Source of the DNA: Myroides sp. 1354
Lineage (GTDB): Bacteria > Bacteroidota > Bacteroidia > Flavobacteriales > Flavobacteriaceae
NCBI RefSeq assembly: GCF_030324495.1
Contig: NZ_JACAGN010000001.1
Location: 381,838 to 445,837 of the forward strand
Direction: 5' to 3'
Length of the DNA: 64,000 nt
The notes under the pieces were generated by a model. The model saw nothing but the letters and a program-made list of their open reading frames with translations. It was not told the DNA's origin and ran no database searches. A program made the position numbers and the translations under genes. Shown here piece by piece: positions 1 through 8,640 of this stretch; position 1 is the stretch's first letter, and each line of letters begins with the position of its first letter.

Positions 1-32
1 CGGTTCAACCCTAATTTAAATTAATCAATAGC

Positions 33-76
33 AAAATGATGGGGATTTTATTGTCGTAAATAAACCCCATCATTTT
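33..76 (+). terminator. Hairpin before the T9SS gene set
   Basis: Perfect 12-bp arms (AAAATGATGGGG at 33-44 and its complement at 65-76) enclose a 20-nt loop. The arm ends in TTTT, so it probably terminates a gene lying left of the window. It could also be a processing or attenuation hairpin if transcription continues into the gene at 98. Confidence 0.55.
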
Positions 77-97
77 AAACTTAAACAAAACAATAAG

Positions 98-703
98 ATG
101 AAAAAGATATATTTAGGATTCGTATTTTCAGTATTGAGCACCGTTGCATTTGCTCAAACTAAAGTAGGTGGTACACCATCAATTAACGCTAACGCAATGC
201 TTGAGGTTGAAGCATCAGATAAAGGATTGTTGTTGCCGAGATTAGAGTTGGTGGAAACAACGGATGCTGCACCGCTGAATGCACATGTTGCAGGGATGAC
301 GGTTTACAATACAAAAAGACAAAATGACGTTGTGCCGGGGTTTTACTATAATGACGGAACGAAATGGCAACAAATGGTGACTTCAGATAATAAAGCAGTG
401 AAATTTTTCTATATGCCTTCTATTGTTTTTGATACTTCTGTTCCTGGAGATAAGAATAAAGATTTGTACCAAGAATACGTGAATCAATTCACCCTAACAG
501 GTAATACGGCAAGTAGTTTAGGTGCGCCTGCTGTTATTCCACATTTTCCTGAGGCGACAGATTTATATTATTATGTAACCGATTATGACAATACCGTATT
601 TTCGGATATTGTAATTGCAGCAGACGGTAAAATGACTTATAAAGTTATTGGTGCAGGTAGTCCATACTCTGTGATGAATATTGTATTCGTTGTTAAAGAA
701 TAG
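98..703 (+). CDS. Exported hypothetical protein with ASDKGLLLPR motif
   Basis: A 201-aa protein with a clear Sec signal peptide (about residues 1-20, ending AFAQ). The segment around residues 35-90 has the pattern ASDKGLLLPR then GMTVYNT and GFYYNDGTKWQ, common in secreted Bacteroidota surface proteins and near the start of tail- or adhesin-like proteins. No type IX sorting domain is visible at the C-terminus. The next gene starts 6 nt downstream, so it is the first visible gene of a four-gene set ending with PorP/SprF and OmpA proteins. The likely location is periplasm or cell surface; the function is unknown. Confidence 0.75.
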   Translation: MKKIYLGFVFSVLSTVAFAQTKVGGTPSINANAMLEVEASDKGLLLPRLELVETTDAAPLNAHVAGMTVYNTKRQNDVVPGFYYNDGTKWQQMVTSDNKAVKFFYMPSIVFDTSVPGDKNKDLYQEYVNQFTLTGNTASSLGAPAVIPHFPEATDLYYYVTDYDNTVFSDIVIAADGKMTYKVIGAGSPYSVMNIVFVVKE

Positions 704-709
704 GGGAAG

Positions 710-1981
710 ATGAGGATAAACCACAAAATCTTGCTTGGCACTTTGGCTTTGACAGGAGGTTTAGCGTTTGGACAAACCGTTAATTATGGAGGTTTGTACA
801 TTATGCCCAATACAGAGATGGCAACGTTATTCTCCATGGAAAACAAGAAAGATGCCATGGTATTCAACAACGGGACGTTGTATGTTTACCAAAATTTGAC
901 CAATGACGGAATATTTGACTTTAGAGAGGAAGGAAAGCTGAAAAATTCAGGTAAAACCATTTTTACTGCAAATAAACAACAGACCATTGGTGGAAGTGAA
1001 TGGATTCGTTTCAATAACCTTGAATTTAATAATTCAACAGTTGAAAGTGCATTTTATCTCAACAATGGAATTTCGGCTAAAGGAGAGGTTGATTTTTTAG
1101 ATGGAATTGTAACTTTTGAAGAAAAAAATGGTGCTTTTTCCTTTTTAAAAGGTGCTAAGGCGACCAATTCTACCGATCAAAGTCATGTGGATGGAACGGT
1201 TGATAAGGTAGGGAATGATGCTTTTACTTTTCCCATAGGAAATCAAGGGTATTATCGCCCTGCTCATATTACGGCACCAGAAAAGGAAACTGTTTATGCA
1301 GGAATGTATAAATATAAAGACAATGCCTTTTTTGCTGATAAGTCAAATATATCCGGTGTAATTAAAACGTTGAATACAGACGAATATTGGTATGTAGATA
1401 AAGCGAGTAAAAGCGAGAAAGCGACCAAAGATGAAAAGAACATCATCCTTGAATTGAGCTGGGACAATCGTACCACTTCTCCCCTTGTTCTAGAAAACCC
1501 AGAAAAGGATTTGCATATTGTCCGTTGGGACGAAGACAAGAAAATATGGGTGGATGAAGGAGGAATTGTTGATATGAGCTCCAATCGAATTACTACACCA
1601 ACAACCGTAAAAGGGGTGGGGTACTTCACATTAGCCACAGTAAAAACCGATTGGTTATTAGAAGGAGATGTTGTAATCTACAATATTGTTACTGCTGATG
1701 GAGATGGGGTAAATGATTATTTCTTTATTGATAACATTCAAAAATTTCCAAACAATAGCGTTCAAATCTACAACAGATGGGGAGCTAAAGTTTTTGAAAC
1801 GAAAAATTACGATTCAAATGGAAATGTGTTTGATGGTCATTCGAAAGGAAAAATGACTTTAAACGGAAGCGAAAAGCTGCCTTCGGGAACCTATTATTAC
1901 GTGCTTGTTTATGAAGTAGTGAAAGACGGCGTATCCAGTACGATTAAGAAAGCAGGGTATTTACATTTAGAAACGAATTAA
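710..1981 (+). CDS. Exported protein with T9SS type B C-terminal sorting domain
   Basis: A 423-aa protein with a signal peptide (residues 1-21, ending LAFGQ). The last ~90 residues carry hallmarks of the gliding-motility-associated C-terminal domain (type B CTD, CHU_C type): GDGVNDYFFID, then VQIYNRWGAKVFE, then LPSGTYYYVLVYE and a final strand. Such domains direct cargo through the type IX secretion system. The middle (about 30-330) is beta-rich and includes NGTLYVYQNLTNDG and FPIGNQGYYRPA, a pattern I associate with surface proteins. It lies 8 nt before a PorP/SprF gene, which suggests a cargo with its own outer-membrane partner. The ligand or role is unknown. Confidence 0.85.
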   Translation: MRINHKILLGTLALTGGLAFGQTVNYGGLYIMPNTEMATLFSMENKKDAMVFNNGTLYVYQNLTNDGIFDFREEGKLKNSGKTIFTANKQQTIGGSEWIRFNNLEFNNSTVESAFYLNNGISAKGEVDFLDGIVTFEEKNGAFSFLKGAKATNSTDQSHVDGTVDKVGNDAFTFPIGNQGYYRPAHITAPEKETVYAGMYKYKDNAFFADKSNISGVIKTLNTDEYWYVDKASKSEKATKDEKNIILELSWDNRTTSPLVLENPEKDLHIVRWDEDKKIWVDEGGIVDMSSNRITTPTTVKGVGYFTLATVKTDWLLEGDVVIYNIVTADGDGVNDYFFIDNIQKFPNNSVQIYNRWGAKVFETKNYDSNGNVFDGHSKGKMTLNGSEKLPSGTYYYVLVYEVVKDGVSSTIKKAGYLHLETN

Positions 1982-1989
1982 TAGTAAGG

Positions 1990-2922
1990 ATGAATTTTTT
2001 AAACAAACTCAAAAAAGTTGGAACAGCCTTAGTATTGATAAGTGCTGCTCAACATGGTTTTGCACAACAAGAACCACAGTTTGCACAATATATGTATAAT
2101 ACGCAAGTCTATAACCCTGCTTATGCAGGAACAAGAGAAGTATTAAGTGTATTTGGAAACTATAGAACACAATGGGTAGGATTAGATGGAGCTCCTAAAA
2201 CTGCAAGTTTCGCTGTGACAACTCCAATCAGCGATTCCAATGTAGGATTGGGATTCTCTTTTGTCAATGAGAAAATCGGAATCATGGATGAAAACAACAT
2301 CGCCATTGATTTCTCTTATAAAATAAAACTAAACTACCACTATCAATTGGCCTTTGGATTGAAAGCTTCTGCGGATATCTTGAATGTCGATTACGCAAAA
2401 GGACATCCTTTTGATCCGTCGGATATCAATATCCAAGAGAATATCTCCAATAAGTTTACACCTAATATTGGTGCAGGGGTATACCTTTATTCAGATCGAT
2501 CCTATTTAGGACTGTCCGTGCCTAGCTTTTTAGAAACACACCGTTATGACGACAACGAAGTAACAACAATGAAACAACGCATGCAGTTGTATTTTATGGG
2601 AGGGTATGTATTTGATATCAATCGCGATGTGAAATTTAAACCAGCTTTCTTAATGAAGGCCGTACAAGGAGCTCCTGTACAGCTTGACTTAACAGCGAAT
2701 TTCTTGTTCTTTGAGAAACTAACTGCTGGTGTTGCCTATCGTTGGGATGCTGCTGTTAGTGGATTGGTTGGATTCCAAATCAATGAAAGTTTATTCGTAG
2801 GGTATTCTTATGATGCGGATACATCCAAGTTAAGACATTACAACAAAGGATCACATGAGTTTTTCTTACGTGCTGATATTTTTAATCGATACACGAGAAA
2901 AACATCTCCGCGTTTCTTCTAA
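1990..2922 (+). CDS. PorP/SprF family type IX secretion membrane protein
   Basis: A 310-aa outer-membrane protein with a signal peptide to about residue 25 (HGFAQ). The mature start EPQFAQYMYNTQVYNPAYAG is the family signature of PorP/SprF proteins, followed by alternating beta-barrel strands. Family members act in type IX secretion; SprF of Flavobacterium johnsoniae is needed for secretion of the type B CTD adhesin SprB. Position directly after a type B CTD gene and before an OmpA-family gene matches that pairing. This copy is probably a dedicated paralogue rather than the core PorP, because the core por/sprF genes are absent here. Confidence 0.9.
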   Translation: MNFLNKLKKVGTALVLISAAQHGFAQQEPQFAQYMYNTQVYNPAYAGTREVLSVFGNYRTQWVGLDGAPKTASFAVTTPISDSNVGLGFSFVNEKIGIMDENNIAIDFSYKIKLNYHYQLAFGLKASADILNVDYAKGHPFDPSDINIQENISNKFTPNIGAGVYLYSDRSYLGLSVPSFLETHRYDDNEVTTMKQRMQLYFMGGYVFDINRDVKFKPAFLMKAVQGAPVQLDLTANFLFFEKLTAGVAYRWDAAVSGLVGFQINESLFVGYSYDADTSKLRHYNKGSHEFFLRADIFNRYTRKTSPRFF

Positions 2923-2939
2923 CCTAAAGATGATAAATT

Positions 2940-4913
2940 ATGCAAAAGAGATTAGTTAAATTACTAGTTTTATCTTCAATCGCGTTGACAACATCAATAG
3001 GATGGGCACAAGAAAGGCGAGAAAATAAAGCAGATCAAAAATTTGAGAAGTACGAGTATATCAATGCCATTGAAATTTATGAAAAAGCAGTTGAAAAGGG
3101 TTTTAAAAGCGTAAATACGCTGCAAAAACTAGGAGATGCTTACTATTTTAATGGAAAGCTAACAGAAGCGAATAAGTGGTATCAAGAACTGTTTCAATTC
3201 GCCAATGAGCATCAGGAATCTGTCGAATCAGAATACTATTATCGCTATGCACAAACACTGCGTGCGACCCAACAGTATGACGAAGCAGACGCTTATATGT
3301 CTAAGTTTACCGCTTTAGAACAAAGTGATTCTCGCGCTCAATTATTTGAGGCAAACAAAAATAATTATCGATCGGATATTGAGAAGCGTTCCAATCGCTA
3401 CGAGGTAGAAGCTTTGGAATTAAACAGTGAGTATTCAGACTATGGCGCGGCTATTTTTAGAGATCAATTGATTTATACTTCTGCGAGAGCATCCAAGGAA
3501 GTGTCGGGAAATAAGGTGCACAAATGGACCAATGAGGCTTATACTAGTTTATATGCTTCTAAAATAAAAAATGACGGAACATTTGAAGAACCACATTTGT
3601 TTTTTAATGGAGATGGAAAAGACATCAATCAGTCAACGGCGGTATTTACCAAAGACGGAAAAACAATGTATTTTACCCAAAATGCCACGGCTACAAAAGA
3701 TGAAATTCAACAGAATCGATTTAAAAATGCCTTATTGCAATTGTTTCAATCGACTTTACAAGAAGATGGAACTTGGAGCAAACCAGTTGCATTATCAATT
3801 AATGATCCCAAAGCGAATAACGCACACCCTGCGTTAACACCAGATGATAAATGGATGTATTTTGTTTCAGATCGCAGTGGGTCAATCGGACAAAGTGATT
3901 TATTCCGCGTAGCCATACAAGAGGATGGAAGCTTTGGAAAAGTAGAGAATGTAGGCAAGCAAATCAATACAGAAGGGCGCGAAACGTTTCCGTTTATTTC
4001 CAGTGATTTTATGCTGTACTTTTCAACAGATGGCAGACCAGGATTAGGGGGATTGGATATCTTCATGGCAAAAATAAATGTAGATGGCTCTTTTGGTACG
4101 GTGACCAATATTGGAGAACCGATGAATAGCCCTGCAGATGACTTTGGATACTATTTCGATCCCAAAACTAAAAAAGGTTTTGTCAGTTCCAATCGAACAG
4201 GAGGAACAGGAGGAGATGATATTTACTTTGTACAAGAGAAGAAAGAGATTAGCTGTAAACAAAGTATTGATGGTTGGGTATTCAATGCTTCTACAAGAGA
4301 ATCTTTGGTAGGTGCTAAAATTACCTTATACGATGCAACGTATACCATCTTAGATAGTATTCACGCAGATGATCAAGGAAAGTTCAGATTGACCGACTTA
4401 GATTGTGGTAAAAAGTACCGTCTAAAAGCAGAAGCCCTTGGATTCCAAACGAGAGAAATCGCTCAAACGATGGGCTATGAGTTAAACGCAGTGGAACAAG
4501 TAGAAATCGGATTGGAACCAATTCAAGAAACCATTACAGCCGACGATGATTTATTTAAGAAATTGAAATTACAACCTATTTATTTTGATTTTGATAAAGC
4601 AAACATCCGCCCTGATGCAGCCGCTGAATTGGCAAAAGTAGTTGAGGTATTGAAGATGTATCCAACTATCAAGATAGATGTTCGTTCACATACAGATAGC
4701 CGTGGAAATGACGCTTATAATATGAAGTTATCAGACCGTAGAGCCAAATCAACAATACAATGGATGATTGAGCAAGGAATCGATCCAGGTCGTTTAACAG
4801 GAAGAGGTTATGGTGAAAGCCAATTAATCAATGCATGTAAGAATGGTGTTCCGTGTTCACAAGAACAACATCAAGAAAACAGAAGAAGTGAGTTTATTAT
4901 TGTAAAAATGTAA
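2940..4913 (+). CDS. OmpA-family protein with TPR and PD40 repeats (PorE-like architecture)
   Basis: A 657-aa exported protein (signal peptide ends GWAQ, residue ~24). Domain order: TPR-like helices (about 30-140), PD40/WD40-like beta-propeller repeats (about 190-420, with repeated YFVSDR and FSTDGRPGLGG type strands), a carboxypeptidase-regulatory-like fold (about 440-520), and a C-terminal OmpA peptidoglycan-binding domain (about 545-657, with IYFDFDKANIRP and DVRSHTDSRG). This architecture matches PorE and related proteins that tie type IX components to peptidoglycan. It is last in the set with the type B CTD protein and PorP/SprF, 17 nt after the latter, and is followed by a strong terminator. 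Confidence 0.88.
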   Translation: MQKRLVKLLVLSSIALTTSIGWAQERRENKADQKFEKYEYINAIEIYEKAVEKGFKSVNTLQKLGDAYYFNGKLTEANKWYQELFQFANEHQESVESEYYYRYAQTLRATQQYDEADAYMSKFTALEQSDSRAQLFEANKNNYRSDIEKRSNRYEVEALELNSEYSDYGAAIFRDQLIYTSARASKEVSGNKVHKWTNEAYTSLYASKIKNDGTFEEPHLFFNGDGKDINQSTAVFTKDGKTMYFTQNATATKDEIQQNRFKNALLQLFQSTLQEDGTWSKPVALSINDPKANNAHPALTPDDKWMYFVSDRSGSIGQSDLFRVAIQEDGSFGKVENVGKQINTEGRETFPFISSDFMLYFSTDGRPGLGGLDIFMAKINVDGSFGTVTNIGEPMNSPADDFGYYFDPKTKKGFVSSNRTGGTGGDDIYFVQEKKEISCKQSIDGWVFNASTRESLVGAKITLYDATYTILDSIHADDQGKFRLTDLDCGKKYRLKAEALGFQTREIAQTMGYELNAVEQVEIGLEPIQETITADDDLFKKLKLQPIYFDFDKANIRPDAAAELAKVVEVLKMYPTIKIDVRSHTDSRGNDAYNMKLSDRRAKSTIQWMIEQGIDPGRLTGRGYGESQLINACKNGVPCSQEQHQENRRSEFIIVKM

Positions 4914-4950
4914 ACGAAGTACTACGATAAACACATTATTTAATTCCCAT

Positions 4951-4981
4951 AAAGGGCCGTTCAATAAGAGCGGCCCTTTGT
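4951..4981 (+). terminator. Terminator of the T9SS gene set
   Basis: Perfect 9-bp arms AAAGGGCCG (4951-4959) and CGGCCCTTT (4971-4979) enclose an 11-nt loop. They lie 37 nt after the OmpA-family stop codon. Confidence 0.85.
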
Positions 4982-4992
4982 GCTTAATAAAG

Positions 4993-5030
4993 AATAAAAA
5001 AACGAAGCGCTCCTATAAGGAGCGCTTCGT
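4993..5030 (-). terminator. Terminator of the minus-strand gene at 5042
   Basis: Perfect 12-bp arms ACGAAGCGCTCC (5002-5013) and its complement (5019-5030) with a 5-nt loop. Read on the minus strand it is followed by a T run (complement of the A run before 5002), so it fits termination of the gene ending at 5042. With the hairpin at 4951 it insulates two convergent units. Confidence 0.8.
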
Positions 5031-5041
5031 ATATGGTATAA

Positions 5042-5401
5042 TTAAACATTAGGAGGAGGATCTACTATTGTTATATATGGATTCGAATGGATGACGGGTT
5101 GGTAAAAATACTGCTTGTCAGCAAAAAAAGACCGCTCCTTTGTTGAAGGACGTTCCAATTCCTGTGCGATAAAAAACGTTTCACAGCTGATGTTGGTTGC
5201 TTTGCAGTTTTTGCTTTTAGGTGCCTTTGTAGCATCGTCGGATGAAGCAGTTCCTAATTGATATACATACATATTGGCAATCGGACAAAATGTGAGCTTG
5301 TCCTCGCAGTCTTGTGGGGTGAAAAAATTAATTTTTTCCGCACCTAACAACACAAACAAGAGACACAAAAATTGGGCAATATGTCGATTGTACTTCATCA
5401 T
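5042..5401 (-). CDS. Small Cys-containing exported or anchored protein, unknown
   Basis: A 119-aa protein with one N-terminal hydrophobic segment (about residues 10-23, FLCLLFVLLG). It may be a signal anchor or an uncleaved signal, since no clear cleavage site is seen. Four cysteines follow in the exported part (DCEDKLTFC, NCKATNISC), and the C-terminus is DPPPNV. Bacteroidota contain many small proteins of this shape near outer-membrane genes; I do not recognise the family. A TATATTTG -7 element at 5417-5410 lies just upstream, and the gene has its own terminator, so it looks like a real single-gene unit. Start is either of two adjacent ATG codons. Confidence 0.55.
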   Translation of the reverse strand: MMKYNRHIAQFLCLLFVLLGAEKINFFTPQDCEDKLTFCPIANMYVYQLGTASSDDATKAPKSKNCKATNISCETFFIAQELERPSTKERSFFADKQYFYQPVIHSNPYITIVDPPPNV

Positions 5402-5409
5402 GTAGCAAA

Positions 5410-5417
5410 CAAATATA
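5410..5417 (-). promoter_or_regulatory. -7 element of the gene at 5042-5401
   Basis: The minus strand reads TATATTTG, a full match to Bacteroidetes TAnnTTTG. No good -33 TTG at normal spacing was found. Confidence 0.45.
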
Positions 5418-5547
5418 TTTAGTTTTGGTCAATTCACTTGTCTTTTTAAATAAAGTTTAGGAAGGAAAAATAAAAATAGGATGGTTTTTCATGACTTCAG
5501 AGAATTGATTATCTTTAACTTATCATCAAAAAAATAAAATCAAACCA

Positions 5548-6045
5548 ATGAAAAAATACATCTTATTTTTCCTAACGATGTTTGCAATGATTTCGTGTAA
5601 GGACAGTAAAAAACAAGCGCAACAAGAGGTTAATGCCTCACAAGCTCAAACAACAGTAGAGCAAACCGCAAACTTAGATTGGTTGTTGGGCAATTGGAAA
5701 AGAACCAATGACAAAGAAGGGAGATTAACTTTTGAGTCTTGGAATAAAACAAGTCCTTCTCAATACGATGGAATTGGGTATACACTTGCTCAAGGGGATA
5801 CGTTGAGTAAAGAATACATGCGATTGGTTCAAACCGATGGGCATTGGAACTTGGTTGTAAAAACATCAGAGGATGCTGATACAGTTGAATTTAAAATGAC
5901 AGAATTAAAAGAGAACTCTTTTGTTTGTGTAAATGAAAGTCATGATTTTCCAACGCATATCGCGTACAAAATAGAAAGTGACACCCTCAAAGCTATAGTT
6001 TCCAATAAAGAAATGGCCATTGATTTTGAATTTGTGAAAGAGTAG
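5548..6045 (+). CDS. Lipoprotein with DUF6265-like domain
   Basis: A 165-aa protein with a lipoprotein signal peptide (MISC, lipid-modified Cys at residue 17) followed by a Lys/Gln-rich linker. The domain from about residue 43 starts DWLLGNWKR, has FESWNK and EYMRLVQTDG, and ends with a NESHDFPTHIAYK segment. These fit DUF6265, a small lipocalin-like beta-barrel fold common in Bacteroidota with no settled function. It probably sits in the periplasm or outer membrane. The next gene begins 23 nt downstream and is probably co-transcribed. Confidence 0.75.
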   Translation: MKKYILFFLTMFAMISCKDSKKQAQQEVNASQAQTTVEQTANLDWLLGNWKRTNDKEGRLTFESWNKTSPSQYDGIGYTLAQGDTLSKEYMRLVQTDGHWNLVVKTSEDADTVEFKMTELKENSFVCVNESHDFPTHIAYKIESDTLKAIVSNKEMAIDFEFVKE

Positions 6046-6068
6046 AGGAGAAAATTAAAAGAAATTGC

Positions 6069-7037
6069 ATGAGGAAGAAAGAGGTGGTTTTTAGTTTGTC
6101 TTTATGGCTTTTGTTTGGGTGTTCTTTATTTGGACAAAAGAAAAAAATAGATCAAGATGATGTTTTATTTCAGCAAGCAGTTTTGTTTCAAAGTTTTGTA
6201 GAAGATGAACTCGTGTTGGATTATTATCTATATTCTGATAGCGTTATGGAGTCTACGAAGGAACTTGCAGTTGAGGTAAGAAAAAAAATGTTAGTAAAGG
6301 CTATTGATTTGTATGATACACTGTTGGAGGAATATCCTAATTCATCTTTGGCAATCGAAGCTTTATACAATGTAGGTTACGCCCAATTGACTTTACAAGA
6401 ATATGACAAGGCAAAAGAAACCTTTCAACGCATTATAGCAACCAATCCAAACGATAAAGGAAAAAGAAAGAAAGGAGTCAAGAATGTCTCTTATGGTAAT
6501 TACAAGAATAGGGCAGTTAAAGAATTAGTGGTTCTTGCGTTGAAAGATAATGCGTTTCAAAAAGCGTTGACTTACTTAGAATTAACAAAAGAATTCCCTT
6601 ACCAACATTTTTGTGGTAATGCCTATGCAGAAGATGATATATACATTAGCCTATTATATGCTAAATGTTATATAGGGTTAAATCAACCCGATAAAGCCAT
6701 TGAAGTATTACTTCCAAATCTCCTTGAGAATGGATTTGCTGATAATTCAGAAGTTGTTCATTTTGTTTTTGATATACTAAAATCGAGGTATGAGATTGAG
6801 GTATTGAGCGACTATTACAAAAAAAGTTTTGAGAATGTTCAAATCAAAAAAATAAAAGAGAAGAATTACGAGTACGAAGTAGAATATATTACATTTTTAG
6901 GTATAGATATTGTGTTACAATCATTAGCTCTTTCTACCGATCAAGAGGAAAGGAGAGCACAAGAAATCAATCAGATGTATTCTAAATCTTTGTTTTATAA
7001 ATTGTTGAATGGGGATAAAGGATCCGTAAAGAGATAG
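6069..7037 (+). CDS. Exported tetratricopeptide-repeat protein
   Basis: A 322-aa protein with an N-terminal export signal (about residues 1-23). A Cys at FGC could make it a lipoprotein, but the lipobox is imperfect. Residues ~70-130 contain TPR motifs (YPNSSLAIEALYNVGYAQLTLQEYDKAKETF, written here as seen in pieces: ALYNVGYAQ and YDKAKETFQRI), with another repeat around 195-220 (CYIGLNQPDKAIEVL). TPR proteins act as scaffolds; no partner is evident. It follows the DUF6265 lipoprotein and ends before a bidirectional terminator. Confidence 0.7.
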   Translation: MRKKEVVFSLSLWLLFGCSLFGQKKKIDQDDVLFQQAVLFQSFVEDELVLDYYLYSDSVMESTKELAVEVRKKMLVKAIDLYDTLLEEYPNSSLAIEALYNVGYAQLTLQEYDKAKETFQRIIATNPNDKGKRKKGVKNVSYGNYKNRAVKELVVLALKDNAFQKALTYLELTKEFPYQHFCGNAYAEDDIYISLLYAKCYIGLNQPDKAIEVLLPNLLENGFADNSEVVHFVFDILKSRYEIEVLSDYYKKSFENVQIKKIKEKNYEYEVEYITFLGIDIVLQSLALSTDQEERRAQEINQMYSKSLFYKLLNGDKGSVKR

Positions 7038-7070
7038 GAGGATAAAAAATAGGAACACCACTGTAAATAA

Positions 7071-7100
7071 AAAAGACCTAATCTTTCGATTAAGTCTTTT
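7071..7100. terminator. Bidirectional terminator between TPR gene and tRNA-Met
   Basis: Arms 7071-7083 and 7088-7100 pair over 13 bp with one mismatch around a TTTC loop. Runs of A and T at the outer ends allow function on both strands: plus for the TPR gene, minus for the tRNA. Confidence 0.75.
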
Positions 7101-7107
7101 TACCTTG

Positions 7108-7181
7108 TAGCGAAGACGGGAGTTGAACCCGTGACCTCAGGGTTATGAATCCTGCGCTCTAACCAACTGAGCTACCTCGCC
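7108..7181 (-). tRNA. tRNA-Met (anticodon CAT)
   Basis: On the minus strand a full cloverleaf folds: acceptor GGCGAGG with CTTCGCT (two G-T pairs), D stem GCTC/GAGC, anticodon loop TTCATAA with CAT, and T arm ACGGG-TTCAACT-CCCGT. The base of the anticodon loop has an A-C mismatch. CCA is not encoded. A CAT anticodon could also belong to tRNA-Ile with lysidine; the elongator Met form seems more likely. Confidence 0.9.
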
Positions 7182-7216
7182 ATATATTGGACTGCATTAT
7201 TTTGTTAATGCGAGTG

Positions 7217-7246
7217 CAAATATAGAACAAAATATAAACAATGCAA
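7217..7246 (-). promoter_or_regulatory. Promoter of tRNA-Met
   Basis: On the minus strand, TTG at 7246-7244, a 19-bp spacer, then TATATTTG at 7224-7217. This matches the Bacteroidetes consensus and mirrors the promoter before the tRNA-Asn genes. Confidence 0.75.
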
Positions 7247-7384
7247 GGCGTAAAAGCTCGATTTTGTCTAGAGTTTTAAATTTTAACATTTATTTTTTAT
7301 CCCCTTTTTGCTATCCTATTTGTAATCAATAACTAAGAAGATTTTACTTTTGTTATTGAAAAGGAAGAAAAGTAACTCCTTTAC

Positions 7385-8620
7385 TTAAGGTTTAGGCTGA
7401 ACCATTTTGCCAACCGTATAATTTAGTCCAAAAGCAGAAACCAAAAAGATAGATCCCATAACAATCCACAATACATCATAACCAAAGTAAGAAACGAGTT
7501 TTGTACCCAAAATGGGAGAAATAATAAATCCTACAGCAAAGGTCAATCCGTTTACTCCCATATACGAGCCCTTGCTGCTATCGTCAGCACGCATAGCAGT
7601 TACTGTTGAGGTATAAGGAAAGATCAACATTTCCGATACACTTAACAGGGTAATCGATAAGAAAATGGATACAATGCTGTAATCCAAAAGGAAAATTAAA
7701 AAGGCAAAAGGAGCAACCAAAGCACCGTAAAAAATGGTTTTTTGTGTAGTGAGATGACGTTCTGCCATGTGGACCAATAACATCTCCGTTAAGAAAATCA
7801 ACAGTCCACTATAGCCTAAGACAATTCCAATTTCCAATTCATTTAATCCACCTACTTTCTCATAGAAAATAGGTAAAGTGCTGAAAAGCTGTAAAAAAGC
7901 GATGGAATACAACGTACAGAAAAAGCTGTAAAACAAGAATAAACCATCTTTATAAGGCGATTGGCGTTTTGTGCCAGAGGTACCCACAGTAATATCCGCG
8001 TCTTCCTCTACTGATGTTGTTGGTTTTGGATTTTCTTTTCGTCCTTTAAAAAAGTAAATAAATACAATTGCCGCAAAGAAAGCCGCCCCTGCATTGATGT
8101 AGAATAATAAAGCATAAGAAATAGCCGCTAGCATTCCACCCATAGCCGGACCAATAGAGAAACCTAAGTTAACCGCCATGCGGTTTAGAGAAAACGCACG
8201 TGTAATATTTTCAGGTTTAGCATATTTGGTAATCGCAACGGAGTTTGCAGGACGAAACATCTCGCTAATTGTACTTTGAACGAGAATCATAATAGCTAAA
8301 CTAATGACGGAAGTGAAATGAGGCAATAAAATAAACATGGGAATACTTCCCAGTAAACTTAAATACTGTAATTTGTAATTTCCGATTTTATCCGTAATCC
8401 AACCCCCTATGGTAGAACCAATCATCGATCCAATTCCATAACAGGCTAATACATATCCCGTTTGTTCATCCTCAAAGTGGAGTTCCTTGCTCATATAAAC
8501 ACCTAAGAAAGGAAATACCATCGATCCGGCTCTATTGATTAACATTACGATGGCTAGCATCCAAGAAGCTGAGGATAAACCTCGATAAGAGTCCAGATAA
8601 ATTTGGTATATTTTTTTCAT
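7385..8620 (-). CDS. MFS transporter (DHA1-like)
   Basis: A 411-aa inner-membrane protein with about 12 predicted transmembrane helices and a short charged central loop (around 190-215). After helix 2 the loop GGWITDKIGNYK matches the major-facilitator signature between helices 2 and 3. The family exports drugs or small metabolites by proton antiport; the substrate cannot be read from sequence. It lies 20 nt after the thymidine kinase gene on the same strand and is probably co-transcribed with it; a functional link is not evident. Confidence 0.85.
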   Translation of the reverse strand: MKKIYQIYLDSYRGLSSASWMLAIVMLINRAGSMVFPFLGVYMSKELHFEDEQTGYVLACYGIGSMIGSTIGGWITDKIGNYKLQYLSLLGSIPMFILLPHFTSVISLAIMILVQSTISEMFRPANSVAITKYAKPENITRAFSLNRMAVNLGFSIGPAMGGMLAAISYALLFYINAGAAFFAAIVFIYFFKGRKENPKPTTSVEEDADITVGTSGTKRQSPYKDGLFLFYSFFCTLYSIAFLQLFSTLPIFYEKVGGLNELEIGIVLGYSGLLIFLTEMLLVHMAERHLTTQKTIFYGALVAPFAFLIFLLDYSIVSIFLSITLLSVSEMLIFPYTSTVTAMRADDSSKGSYMGVNGLTFAVGFIISPILGTKLVSYFGYDVLWIVMGSIFLVSAFGLNYTVGKMVQPKP

Positions 8621-8640
8621 AAAGTGTTTAATCTATATAA

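Noticed and set aside
1294..1638. 114-aa minus-strand ORF inside the type B CTD gene
   Set aside because: Shadow frame with no family features or promoter.
7217..7384. Small gene between tRNA-Met and the MFS gene
   Set aside because: No open frame with a plausible start; only the tRNA promoter is supported.
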